A DNA stretch of 57,543 nucleotides from Nocardia sienata NBRC 100364 (GTDB lineage Bacteria > Actinomycetota > Actinomycetes > Mycobacteriales > Mycobacteriaceae). Positions within the stretch are counted from its first letter, which is position 1; each line of letters begins with the position of its first letter. The stretch covers positions 1 to 57,543 of the forward strand of contig NZ_BDBX01000056.1 of NCBI RefSeq assembly GCF_001613205.1, in the 5' to 3' direction. Of this stretch, positions 51,481-57,543 are shown piece by piece. A program made the position numbers and the translations under genes. The notes beneath the pieces are model-generated. The model saw only the letters and a program-made list of their open reading frames with translations. It was not told the DNA's origin and made no database searches.

Positions 51481-51897
51481 ATGAGCAGCAGCGAACATCC
51501 GGCCCGCGCGGCCGGGCTGGCTTCCCAGGCCGCCGTGCGCGCCCGGGACAAGGACGCCTGGCTCGCGTTGTTCGCCGCGGACGGCATCGTGGAAGATCCC
51601 GTCGGTCCCTCCGGTTTCGACCCGGAGGGCAAGGGACACCGGGGGCCGGAGGCCATCGGGGCATTCTGGGACAAGGCCATCGCGGGGACGGATTCGATCG
51701 AGTTCCTTTTCGGTGATTCCTTCGCCTGCGGCGCGGAGGTCGCCTTCACCGGGACGATCCGCACCACTCTCGGTGGTCACCGCATCGATGCCGAGGGCGT
51801 TTTCACCTACAAGGTGGACGAGGCGGGCAAGATCGCCGCCCTGCGCGCGTTCTGGGAAGTGGACCGAGCCATGGCGACAGCCACACCGGTCGATTGA
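51481..51897 (+). CDS. NTF2/ketosteroid-isomerase-like protein
   Basis: A 138-residue SnoaL/NTF2-fold protein: an N-terminal helix (ARDKDAWLALFAADGIVEDPVGPSGFDPEG) and a curved beta sheet ending LRAFWEVDRAM. The family includes delta-5-3-ketosteroid isomerases; D in VEDPVG is where the isomerase general base usually lies. In a sterol operon a steroid isomerase or binding role is attractive but unproven. It is the last gene of the DUF35-ltp4-ltp3-LLM unit and is followed by a large palindrome. Confidence 0.82.
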   Translation: MSSSEHPARAAGLASQAAVRARDKDAWLALFAADGIVEDPVGPSGFDPEGKGHRGPEAIGAFWDKAIAGTDSIEFLFGDSFACGAEVAFTGTIRTTLGGHRIDAEGVFTYKVDEAGKIAALRAFWEVDRAMATATPVD

Positions 51898-51949
51898 GTC
51901 GCGGCCGGCCGGTTTCCCTCCCGGTCCGGCCTCCTCACCACCGGGGTAT

Positions 51950-51992
51950 GAACCGAGCCCCGCACACCACCGTGGTGTGCGGGGCTCGGTTC
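51950..51992 (+). terminator. 21-bp near-perfect palindrome after the ltp operon
   Basis: GAACCGAGCCCCGCACACCAC at 51950-51970 is followed, after one base, by its exact reverse complement (51972-51992). It lies 53 bases past the last stop of the plus-strand operon; no U-tract follows. Confidence 0.75.
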
Positions 51993-52010
51993 GTACCGAC
52001 CCCATAGACA

Positions 52011-52047
52011 CTTCCGGCCCCGAACACCTCGTGCTCGGGGCCGGAAG
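52011..52047 (-). terminator. terminator of cyp125
   Basis: CTTCCGGCCCCGA (52011-52023) pairs with TCGGGGCCGGAAG (52035-52047), a perfect 13-bp stem 11 bases past the cyp125 stop on the minus strand. Confidence 0.75.
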
Positions 52048-52058
52048 GCGCAGGGGGG

Positions 52059-53330
52059 TCAGCTCGCCGTATGGCCGGTCACCGGGCAGGTCTTGTAGTC
52101 GACCTGGAACTCCTTGACGCCGTTCAGCCACCCCGACCGGAGCCGCTTCGGGTCGCCCAGCTTGGTGATGTCGGGCATATGGTCGGCGATCGCGTTGAAG
52201 ATCAGGTCGATCTCCAGTTTGGCCAGGTTGGCGCCGATGCAGTAGTGCGCGCCGGTACCGCCGAAGGCCACATGCTGGTTGTCCTCGCGCATGATGTCGA
52301 ACTTCATCGGGTTCTCGAAGACATCCTCGTCGAAGTTCGCCGACCGGTAGACCATCAGGACCCGCTGGCCCTTCTTGATCTGGACGCCGTTCAGTTCGGT
52401 GTCCTCGAGCGCGGTGCGCTGGAAGGTGGTGATGGGACTGGCCCAGCGGATGATCTCGTCGGCCGCGGTCTTGGGGCGTTCCTTCTTGTAGAGCTCCCAC
52501 TGATCCGGGTTCTCCAGGAAGGCGATCATGCCGTGGGTGATGGCGTTGCGGGTGGTCTCGTTCCCCGCGACGGCCAGCAGCATCACGAAGAAGCCGAATT
52601 CCTCGGACTTGAGCGATTCACCGTCGATATCGGCCTCGACCAGGGTGGTGACGATATCGTCGGCCGGGCAGGCCTTACGGGCCTCGGCCATCGCGTAGGC
52701 GTATCCGAGCAGTTCGGTGGAGGCCTGCACCGGATCCACATCGATTTCCGGGTCGTCGTAGCCGGTCATCTCGTTGGACCAGGTGAATACCTTCATCCGG
52801 TCCTCCTGCGGGACGCCGATCAGTTCGGCGATCGCCTGCAGGGGCAGTTCACAGGCGATCTGGGTGACGAAATCACCGGACCCGGCCTCGGCAGCGGCCT
52901 TGACGATGGCCTCGGTGCGCTTGGACAGCTCTTCGCGCAGCGAGTTGATCGCGCGGGGGGTGAAGCCGCGCGAGATGATCTTGCGCATCCGCGTGTGCTC
53001 GGGCGGGTCCATGTTCAGCAGGATGAAACGCTGCAGTTCGATCTGCTCACGCTCGATATCGTCGTTGAAGCGCGGCAGCGCCGTGTTCTCGTAGGTCGAG
53101 AACACATCGCTGCGCCGCGATACCTCCTTGATATCGGCGTGCTTGGTGACGACCCAGAATCCGTCGTCGTGGAATCCGCCGACCTCCGGTGATTTCTCCT
53201 GCCACCAGATCGGGGCGGTGCGCCGGAGTTCGGCGAACTCCTCGACCGGAATCCGCTGCACGTACATGTCGGGGTCCGTGACGTCGAACCCGTCCGGCAG
53301 GTTCGGCCGGGCCATGCGCGTATCCACCAC
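52059..53330 (-). CDS. cyp125: cytochrome P450 CYP125, steroid C26-monooxygenase
   Basis: CYP125 oxidises the terminal methyl (C26/C27) of cholest-4-en-3-one or related sterols, the first side-chain step. The 423-residue protein follows M. tuberculosis CYP125A1 closely in segments I recall: VEEFAELRRTAPIWW, GGFHDDGFWVVTKHADIKE, LPLQAIAELIGVPQEDR, the I-helix AVAGNETTRNAI with its acid/Thr pair, EIIRWASPITTFQRTA, and the heme loop FGGTGAHYCIGANLA. GTG 53330 is chosen because AAGGAG lies eight bases upstream; ATG 53315 is the alternative. It is divergent from fadA5, as Rv3545c is from Rv3546. Confidence 0.95.
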   Translation of the reverse strand: MVDTRMARPNLPDGFDVTDPDMYVQRIPVEEFAELRRTAPIWWQEKSPEVGGFHDDGFWVVTKHADIKEVSRRSDVFSTYENTALPRFNDDIEREQIELQRFILLNMDPPEHTRMRKIISRGFTPRAINSLREELSKRTEAIVKAAAEAGSGDFVTQIACELPLQAIAELIGVPQEDRMKVFTWSNEMTGYDDPEIDVDPVQASTELLGYAYAMAEARKACPADDIVTTLVEADIDGESLKSEEFGFFVMLLAVAGNETTRNAITHGMIAFLENPDQWELYKKERPKTAADEIIRWASPITTFQRTALEDTELNGVQIKKGQRVLMVYRSANFDEDVFENPMKFDIMREDNQHVAFGGTGAHYCIGANLAKLEIDLIFNAIADHMPDITKLGDPKRLRSGWLNGVKEFQVDYKTCPVTGHTAS

Positions 53331-53351
53331 CAGATGTCTCCTTCGACAAAC

Positions 53352-53365
53352 TGAAACACGTTCTA
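53352..53365. promoter_or_regulatory. KstR-type operator at cyp125
   Basis: TGAAACACGTTCTA is a full match to TNNAACNNGTTNNA, 22 bases upstream of the cyp125 start. Confidence 0.82.
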
Positions 53366-53431
53366 CAATCATTGAAGCACAGGCGGGAGAACGAGGAAAG
53401 AAAGTGGACTGATCAAGCCTCGTGCCGTGCG

Positions 53432-53445
53432 CGGAACACGTTACA
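53432..53445. promoter_or_regulatory. KstR-type operator at fadA5
   Basis: CGGAACACGTTACA fits TNNAACNNGTTNNA except the first base, 29 bases upstream of the fadA5 start. With the cyp125 site, the divergent promoter has two operators 80 bases apart. Confidence 0.72.
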
Positions 53446-53473
53446 GTTTTATGTCCGAAACGAAAGGTTCATG

Positions 53474-54637
53474 ATGGGCACACCCGTTATCGTCGAGGCA
53501 GCTCGCACCCCCATCGGCAAACGCAACGGCTGGCTGTCCGGGCTGCACGCCGCCGAGATCCTCGGCCTCGCCCAGCGCGGGCTGCTCGATCGCGCCCACC
53601 TCGACCCCGCCAAGGTCGAACAGATCATCGGCGGCTGTGTCACCCAGGCCGGTGCGCAGTCCAACAACATCACCCGCACGGCCTGGCTCGCCGCCGGTCT
53701 GCCCTGGCAGGTGGGCGCCACGACCATCGACGCCCAGTGCGGTTCGGCCCAGCAGGCCAACCATCTGGTCGCCGGCCTGATCGCCGCCGGCTCCATCGAT
53801 ATCGGGGTGGCATGCGGCGTGGAGGCGATGAGCCAGGTACCGCTGGGCGCCAATGTCGGGGACCAGGCAGGCCCGCGCCGGCCGGCCTCGTGGGATATCG
53901 ATATGCCCAACCAGTTCGAGGCCGCCGAGCGAATCGCGAAGCGGCGCGGTATCACTCGCGAGGATGTGGACGCACTCGGCGTGCGGTCCCAGCGACTGGC
54001 CGCACAGGCCTGGGCGGAGGGCCGGTTCGATCGCGAGGTCCTCACCGTCACCGCGCCGGTGGTCGACAAGGAAGGCAACCCGACCGGAGAGAAGCAGGAA
54101 GTCAGCCGGGACCAGGGCCTGCGGGAGACCTCCGCGGAGAGCCTCGCCAAGCTGAAGCCGGTACTGGAGGGCGGAATACACACCGCCGGAACGTCTTCGC
54201 AGATATCCGACGGCGCGGCGGCGGTACTGCTGATGGAGGAAAAGGCCGCCGAGCGTGAAGGCCTGCGGCCGCGGGCCCGCATCGTGACCCAGTGCCTGGT
54301 CGGCTCCGAACCGGAGTTCCACCTCGACGGTCCGGTCCAGGCATGCAGCCGGCTGCTGGAGCGGTCCGGTATGAGCATCGGCGACATCGATCTGTTCGAG
54401 ATCAACGAGGCGTTCGCCTCCGTAGCATTGTCCTGGGCGCAGGTACACAAGCCCGATTTCGACCGAGTGAATGTCAACGGCGGCGCAATCGCGCTCGGCC
54501 ATCCGGTCGGCTCCACCGGGTCTCGTTTGATCACCACGGCCCTGCACGAACTCGAGCGTTCCGATCGGAACATCGCAATGGTTCTCATGTGCGCCGGTGG
54601 CGCACTCGCGACAGGAACGATCATCGAACGCCTGTAG
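53474..54637 (+). CDS. fadA5: sterol side-chain beta-ketothiolase FadA5
   Basis: A 387-residue degradative thiolase. It removes two- or three-carbon units from 3-ketoacyl-CoA sterol side chains. The nucleophile Cys is in TIDAQCGSAQQANH (about 88), with NEAFASVALSW, GGAIALGHPVGSTGSR (His) and the second Cys in LMCAGGALATGT near the end. Segments such as GKRNGWLSGLHAAE and EAAERIAKRRGITREDVD agree with M. tuberculosis FadA5. ATG 53474 has AAAGG at proper distance; 53471 is also ATG. KstR-type sites lie upstream. Confidence 0.95.
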   Translation: MGTPVIVEAARTPIGKRNGWLSGLHAAEILGLAQRGLLDRAHLDPAKVEQIIGGCVTQAGAQSNNITRTAWLAAGLPWQVGATTIDAQCGSAQQANHLVAGLIAAGSIDIGVACGVEAMSQVPLGANVGDQAGPRRPASWDIDMPNQFEAAERIAKRRGITREDVDALGVRSQRLAAQAWAEGRFDREVLTVTAPVVDKEGNPTGEKQEVSRDQGLRETSAESLAKLKPVLEGGIHTAGTSSQISDGAAAVLLMEEKAAEREGLRPRARIVTQCLVGSEPEFHLDGPVQACSRLLERSGMSIGDIDLFEINEAFASVALSWAQVHKPDFDRVNVNGGAIALGHPVGSTGSRLITTALHELERSDRNIAMVLMCAGGALATGTIIERL

Positions 54638-54876
54638 CGGTTCCTCGAATTCCCTATTGCGACAGGACATCGAGCCCGTACGGACCACAGGCCCACCCGC
54701 ACAGGCCCGGTGTCCATCACAAAATTCAGCCGGTAGGTTGAACGTTCATCTCAGCTTTCGGTAGACGTGTCGTACGCCACACAATGGCCGCGGCGCAGCT
54801 ACGGAAGGGATACCAGCTATCCAGAGGCTACTGGCCGCCCGCCCGGGAAGACCCCCGCGACGGGCGGCTACCTGGC

Positions 54877-54948
54877 CATATCAGAGGTCCACAAGTCCGG
54901 TGCGGGCAACCCGCAAACGCGGTACCACGGTCCACTTCCCCTGATATG
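54877..54948. ncRNA. possible structured RNA element upstream of the EspR-like gene
   Basis: CATATCAG (54877-54884) pairs perfectly with CTGATATG (54941-54948). Inside, GG/CC, AAGT/ACTT and CCG-TG/CA-CGG pairs continue the helix, and the apex holds the hairpin GCGGG-caa-CCCGC. The fold is by eye and matches no riboswitch I know. It lies about 125 bases before the EspR-like start. Confidence 0.3.
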
Positions 54949-55009
54949 AGCCTGGAAGCTTCAAGGAAATCCTGATCCAGGCGTAGGTTTTCAGTTACTG
55001 AGCCGCTAA

Positions 55010-55020
55010 TATCAATGATA
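55010..55020. promoter_or_regulatory. palindrome TATCAATGATA before the EspR-like gene
   Basis: TATCA-a-TGATA lies 52-62 bases upstream of the EspR-like start in an AT-rich stretch; a possible self-binding site. Confidence 0.35.
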
Positions 55021-55072
55021 GGTATCCGAGATAACGTCTGTTAGTACAGTGAAGGGAATTGGGCGGCTCACA

Positions 55073-55489
55073 ATGGCTGATTTCGCGGCGCGGCTGAACA
55101 AGCTGTTCGAAACCGTGCATCCCCCGGGGCGAAAGCCGCATACCAATGCAGAGGTAGCGGCCGCCCTGACGGCATCCGGTCATCCGATCTCCAAACCGTA
55201 TCTGTCGCAGTTACGGTCGGGCCAGCGTACGAATCCTTCCGATGAGACGGTTGCGGCGCTGGCGAAGTTCTTCAAGGTGAAGCCCGACTACTTCTTCAAC
55301 GACATCTACGCCGCGAAGATCGACCACGACCTGGAACTCCTATCGCAGCTACAGGGTTACGGTCTGCGCCGGCTGTCCAGCCGGGCCTTCGACCTGTCGG
55401 AGGAGTCGCAGAACCTGCTCACCTCCATGGCGGAAAAACTCCGCGCGAGCGAGGGCTTGCCCGAAATTCCGCCGGACGGCACGGAATAG
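55073..55489 (+). CDS. EspR-like nucleoid-associated regulator
   Basis: A 138-residue protein clearly related to M. tuberculosis EspR (132 residues): FAARLNKLFETVHPPGRKPHTNAEVAAAL, then SKPYLSQLRSGQRTNPS (recognition helix of the HTH, about 42-62), an FFKVKPDYFF segment, and a C-terminal helical dimerisation domain starting near 90. EspR activates the espACD genes for ESX-1 secretion and organises chromatin, and PhoP controls the same regulon; both partner types occur in this window. ATG 55073 fits the family N terminus. A strong terminator follows. Confidence 0.88.
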   Translation: MADFAARLNKLFETVHPPGRKPHTNAEVAAALTASGHPISKPYLSQLRSGQRTNPSDETVAALAKFFKVKPDYFFNDIYAAKIDHDLELLSQLQGYGLRRLSSRAFDLSEESQNLLTSMAEKLRASEGLPEIPPDGTE

Positions 55490-55496
55490 CAGACAT

Positions 55497-55540
55497 CGTC
55501 GGCGCGGTGCGATCCCCATCGGGGTCGCACCGCGCCGACG
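55497..55540. terminator. terminator after the EspR-like gene
   Basis: CGTCGGCGCGGTGCGA (55497-55512) pairs with TCGCACCGCGCCGACG (55525-55540), a 16-bp perfect stem extended by CCCC/GGGG past one bulged base. It begins seven bases after the stop. Confidence 0.82.
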
Positions 55541-55722
55541 CCTGTGCCGTGGAAATCCCCGCGGGATGTTCCCGCGGACGGGAAGAATTCCTTCGGCGAA
55601 GCTCTCCGCACGCTCGAAGTTCTGCGGCACGGAAGAATGAAGACCGACCGCTCGGCATGATTACCGAGCTCCGCCGGGGATAATCACAGTGACGTAACGG
55701 GTGTACCGCATACCTCGGGCAA

Positions 55723-56751
55723 CTACGTAACCGTGACCGCTGAGCGCTCGGTCGGTTCCGGCTGCGGCTGCGCTTCGAAGGTCACGGCGATCGCCTGCAC
55801 CCATCCGCGCGGACTGATGCCCTCCGGCGGTGCGATCCAGCGCGCGTCCACCACGGCCCGGCCAAGCGGATTCCGGACCCACTGCGCCACCCGTTCCGCA
55901 CGGGCGGACACTGCGGCGGGAGGTTCTCCGGCAGCGGCGATCTCGACACCGCCGCCCGACTGGAGATACAGCGCGTCCATGATCTGCGCGACCCGGTCCG
56001 ACGCTTTGAGCTGGGTCGATGTCCCGGTCTCCTCCTGGACGACCTCCGGGAAGCGTTCGATCAGGACCCGGTGCAGCGTCTGTATCCGGCGCAACAGCAA
56101 CCGTGCCCGCACCCACATCTCCACCACGATCCACACCGCGCCGAAGGCGATGAGCAATGCGGTCAGCTGCCATAGCGGCCAGGCCCAAGCCGGCTCGCCC
56201 GGCCCGGAATGGGGAGCTCCGGTGAGCCCCCGCTGCACCTGACCGACGGCCAGCGCGACCACCAGTGCGGTCCCCGTGACGTAGACGGCGATACCCCGGC
56301 CGAGCGCGGTCCAGCTCAGGTTGCGCAGACCGGTCACCACGATGAAGACACCGGCCGCCGCGGTGACCACCCAGCCCACGGTGAACGAAGCGCTGAGGGT
56401 GGCGGCGACGGCGAAGAGCCCGGTTCCGTATATGCCCCCGGCGATCTGGCGCAGGTTACGGCGCGAGACCACCGGCCAGGCCGCCGAGGCGACCACCGAG
56501 GTCGCGGCGGCGAAGAGCAGCCAGGCGGAGACCACCAGCCCCTCCGACAGCCGGCCCCGCGGCAATCCGCCGGGCAGTAAGTTGTCGACGGCCAACGCCA
56601 CATCGGGCACCGCGGCCGTACAAGCCAGCGCGACCGCCGAAACGGCCACCACTATCGCCACCCGCGCGGTGGTCGCGGGTTTGACGAGCACCCGTCCCAC
56701 CCGCGCGCCCGCGGCGACCCAGACGATCAGGGCGGTCAACCAGAACGTCAT
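55723..56751 (-). CDS. multi-pass membrane protein with cytoplasmic domain (DUF6545 / MAB_1171c type)
   Basis: A 342-residue protein. About seven hydrophobic helices fill residues 1-215 (WLTALIVWVAAGARV, AIVVAVSAVALACTA, GLVVSAWLLFAAATSVV and others). A cytoplasmic domain follows (about 220-342, RLLLRRIQTLHRVLIERFPEVVQ). Proteins of this build, sometimes called putative transporters, occur with XRE regulators and ImmA/IrrE-type proteases in actinomycetes. Its ATG overlaps the protease stop by four bases (ATGA), so the two work together. The function is unknown. Confidence 0.75.
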   Translation of the reverse strand: MTFWLTALIVWVAAGARVGRVLVKPATTARVAIVVAVSAVALACTAAVPDVALAVDNLLPGGLPRGRLSEGLVVSAWLLFAAATSVVASAAWPVVSRRNLRQIAGGIYGTGLFAVAATLSASFTVGWVVTAAAGVFIVVTGLRNLSWTALGRGIAVYVTGTALVVALAVGQVQRGLTGAPHSGPGEPAWAWPLWQLTALLIAFGAVWIVVEMWVRARLLLRRIQTLHRVLIERFPEVVQEETGTSTQLKASDRVAQIMDALYLQSGGGVEIAAAGEPPAAVSARAERVAQWVRNPLGRAVVDARWIAPPEGISPRGWVQAIAVTFEAQPQPEPTERSAVTVT

Positions 56752-57269
56752 CCCAGAGCCTCATCGAATCGAAGGACCGAGACGCCCGCGCCCCGGCTGT
56801 TGAACACGCGCAGCCGCGTCATCAGCATGGCGGCGAAAGTTTCGGCCTCCCATTCGGCCTGGTCGTCCTCGCCGTCCTCGATCGCGGCCTGATGGGCGCG
56901 CTGACTCAGCATGTAGGCGATGAGCTCGTCGCTCACCTCGAGTGTCACCTCGGGGGCCGGGGCGCCCTCGTGATCGAAGACGATATGCCCCAGCTCGTGC
57001 GCCAGCGTATGGTCCCGGCTCGGCAGCGCACTGGCGAGCACGATGATGTCCTTGGTCGGGTAGTAGCGCCGCTGGCCGCAGACGCCGGGACCGAGGTCGG
57101 CGTCGGCGATTTCGATCGGGCGGCCCCGCTCGGCGGCCACCGCGTCCACCACCTCATCGAGAGTGGTGGCGTCGGCATCGGCGGCGATCGCGCACACCGC
57201 GTCGACCGCGGCGGCGACCCGCCGATAGGCTCGGGCGCTCTGTGTCCGGCTCTGGGTCATCGCGATCAC
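56748..57269 (-). CDS. ImmA/IrrE-family metallopeptidase-like protein
   Basis: A 173-residue protein with the zinc-protease motif HELGH (in HTLAHELGHIVFDHEG, about residues 90-105) and a downstream Glu (EWEAETFAAMLM) as third ligand. ImmA/IrrE proteases cleave XRE-type repressors, freeing their target genes. The nearest XRE-like proteins here are the EspR-like regulator and the 40350 regulator; the former is close, on the opposite strand. The GTG start at 57269 overlaps the upstream gene's stop. Confidence 0.85.
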   Translation of the reverse strand: MIAMTQSRTQSARAYRRVAAAVDAVCAIAADADATTLDEVVDAVAAERGRPIEIADADLGPGVCGQRRYYPTKDIIVLASALPSRDHTLAHELGHIVFDHEGAPAPEVTLEVSDELIAYMLSQRAHQAAIEDGEDDQAEWEAETFAAMLMTRLRVFNSRGAGVSVLRFDEALG

Positions 57270-57543
57270 GCCCCCGTTCCGAAGAATTCGGAACGCGCGG
57301 CATCCACCCGCGCCTGCGCCTGGGCTGCGCTGTGATAGCTCATCACGGCCGAACCGCCGCCGGCGATGGCCAAGGCGATCAGTCCGCCGATCACCGACAG
57401 GACCTTGGGTTCGGGTAGCAGACCCGCGGCATTCGTCGGGCGCACCGCATGATTCGGCGGCGCGGCGACGACCGACAGGGCGGACCCACCGGGAACGGGC
57501 GGCGCGGGGACGGCGGGCGGCGCGACCGCGGGCAGCGGAACGG
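57266..57543 (-). CDS. C-terminal part of a membrane protein (5' end outside the window)
   Basis: An open frame enters from the right edge and ends at TGA 57266-57268, giving 91 residues. It is Pro/Ala-rich first, then one transmembrane helix (VLSVIGGLIALAIAGGGSAV) and a short tail ending AARSEFFGTGA. The stop overlaps the GTG of the protease gene, so it is the first visible gene of a three-gene unit. No family can be named from this portion. Confidence 0.7.
   Translation of the reverse strand, partial: VPLPAVAPPAVPAPPVPGGSALSVVAAPPNHAVRPTNAAGLLPEPKVLSVIGGLIALAIAGGGSAVMSYHSAAQAQARVDAARSEFFGTGA

Larger units (their letters stand above)
54638..55072. other. intergenic region between fadA5 and the EspR-like gene
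   Basis: About 435 bases without a supported gene; a 60-codon plus-strand frame at 54767 lacks a ribosome site. It holds a long imperfect hairpin at 54877-54948, several smaller GC hairpins near 54830-54865, and a palindrome at 55010-55020. The last 120 bases are AT-richer and should carry the EspR-like gene's promoter. Confidence 0.45.

Noticed and set aside
54800..54940. A cobalamin or SAM riboswitch before the EspR-like gene
   Set aside because: GC hairpins are present but the conserved boxes of these riboswitches are not, and the downstream gene is not a typical target.
54767..54949. A 60-codon plus-strand frame between fadA5 and the EspR-like gene
   Set aside because: No ribosome site, odd composition, and the same bases form strong inverted repeats.

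Overview
The window is high-GC actinobacterial DNA. Gene content and order point to a mycolic-acid-containing Mycobacteriales member, most likely Nocardia or a close relative (Rhodococcus, Gordonia and Mycobacterium share parts). The evidence is a phoP-phoR pair, a full mce4 operon, the KstR-type cholesterol side-chain genes, EspG/WXG100 (type VII secretion) proteins, an orphan MbtH and an EspR-like regulator. Several blocks keep the gene order I recall from M. tuberculosis: HIT-phoR-phoP with purD and purB nearby (Rv0757-Rv0777), the small gene plus otsA and the mce4 locus (Rv3489-Rv3504), fadD19-echA19 (Rv3515c-Rv3516), Rv3520c-Rv3522, and cyp125-fadA5 (Rv3545c-Rv3546). Gene names rest on this family and synteny recognition; no database search was run.

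Layout. 1-8.3 kb: purB, a TetR regulator, an aminotransferase, two cell-wall enzymes (M23 peptidase, lytic transglycosylase), purD, a PH-domain protein and a HIT hydrolase. 8.3-10.6 kb: phoR/phoP with a good PhoP box just upstream of phoP. 10.9-14.9 kb: otsA, a 56-residue conserved gene, a hydrolase, mbtH, tRNA-Thr(UGU) with a strong terminator, and an HNH nuclease. 14.9-25.7 kb: the mce4 sterol importer, yrbE4AB-mce4ABCDEF-mam4AB, whose junctions are nearly all 4-base stop/start overlaps. 26.0-33.1 kb: a beta-hydroxyacyl-CoA dehydrogenase (SDR), ferredoxin, fadE26-fadE27, an inserted VapBC module, fadD19 and echA19.

33.2-46.2 kb is accessory DNA placed inside the sterol cluster: a Fic-like protein, a VOC protein, a SnoaL-fused sigma factor, a WXG100 pair feeding a probable polymorphic toxin with a pentapeptide-repeat protein behind it, a decayed DUF4143-type ATPase, an XRE/DUF397 pair, unknown small genes, and a second type VII module (DUF3558 lipoprotein, PPE-like protein, EspG). 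46.2-54.6 kb returns to sterol side-chain genes: an LLM oxidoreductase, double-DUF35 protein, ltp4, ltp3, a second LLM enzyme, an NTF2-like protein, cyp125 and fadA5. 55.1-57.5 kb: an EspR-like regulator, a DUF6545-type membrane protein, an ImmA/IrrE-type protease and a partial membrane protein.

How it works together. Mce4 imports sterol; CYP125 oxidises C26; FadD19 makes the CoA ester; FadE26/27, EchA19, the SDR and FadA5 (with Ltp3/4 for branched chains) shorten the side chain. Seven palindromes close to TNNAACNNGTTNNA lie in the promoters of these operons, as expected for one KstR regulon. The most unusual observations are two tandem 23-codon mini-ORFs linking mce4C to mce4D by stop/start overlaps, the toxin/pentapeptide-repeat module, and the Fic-like protein with a degenerate core.
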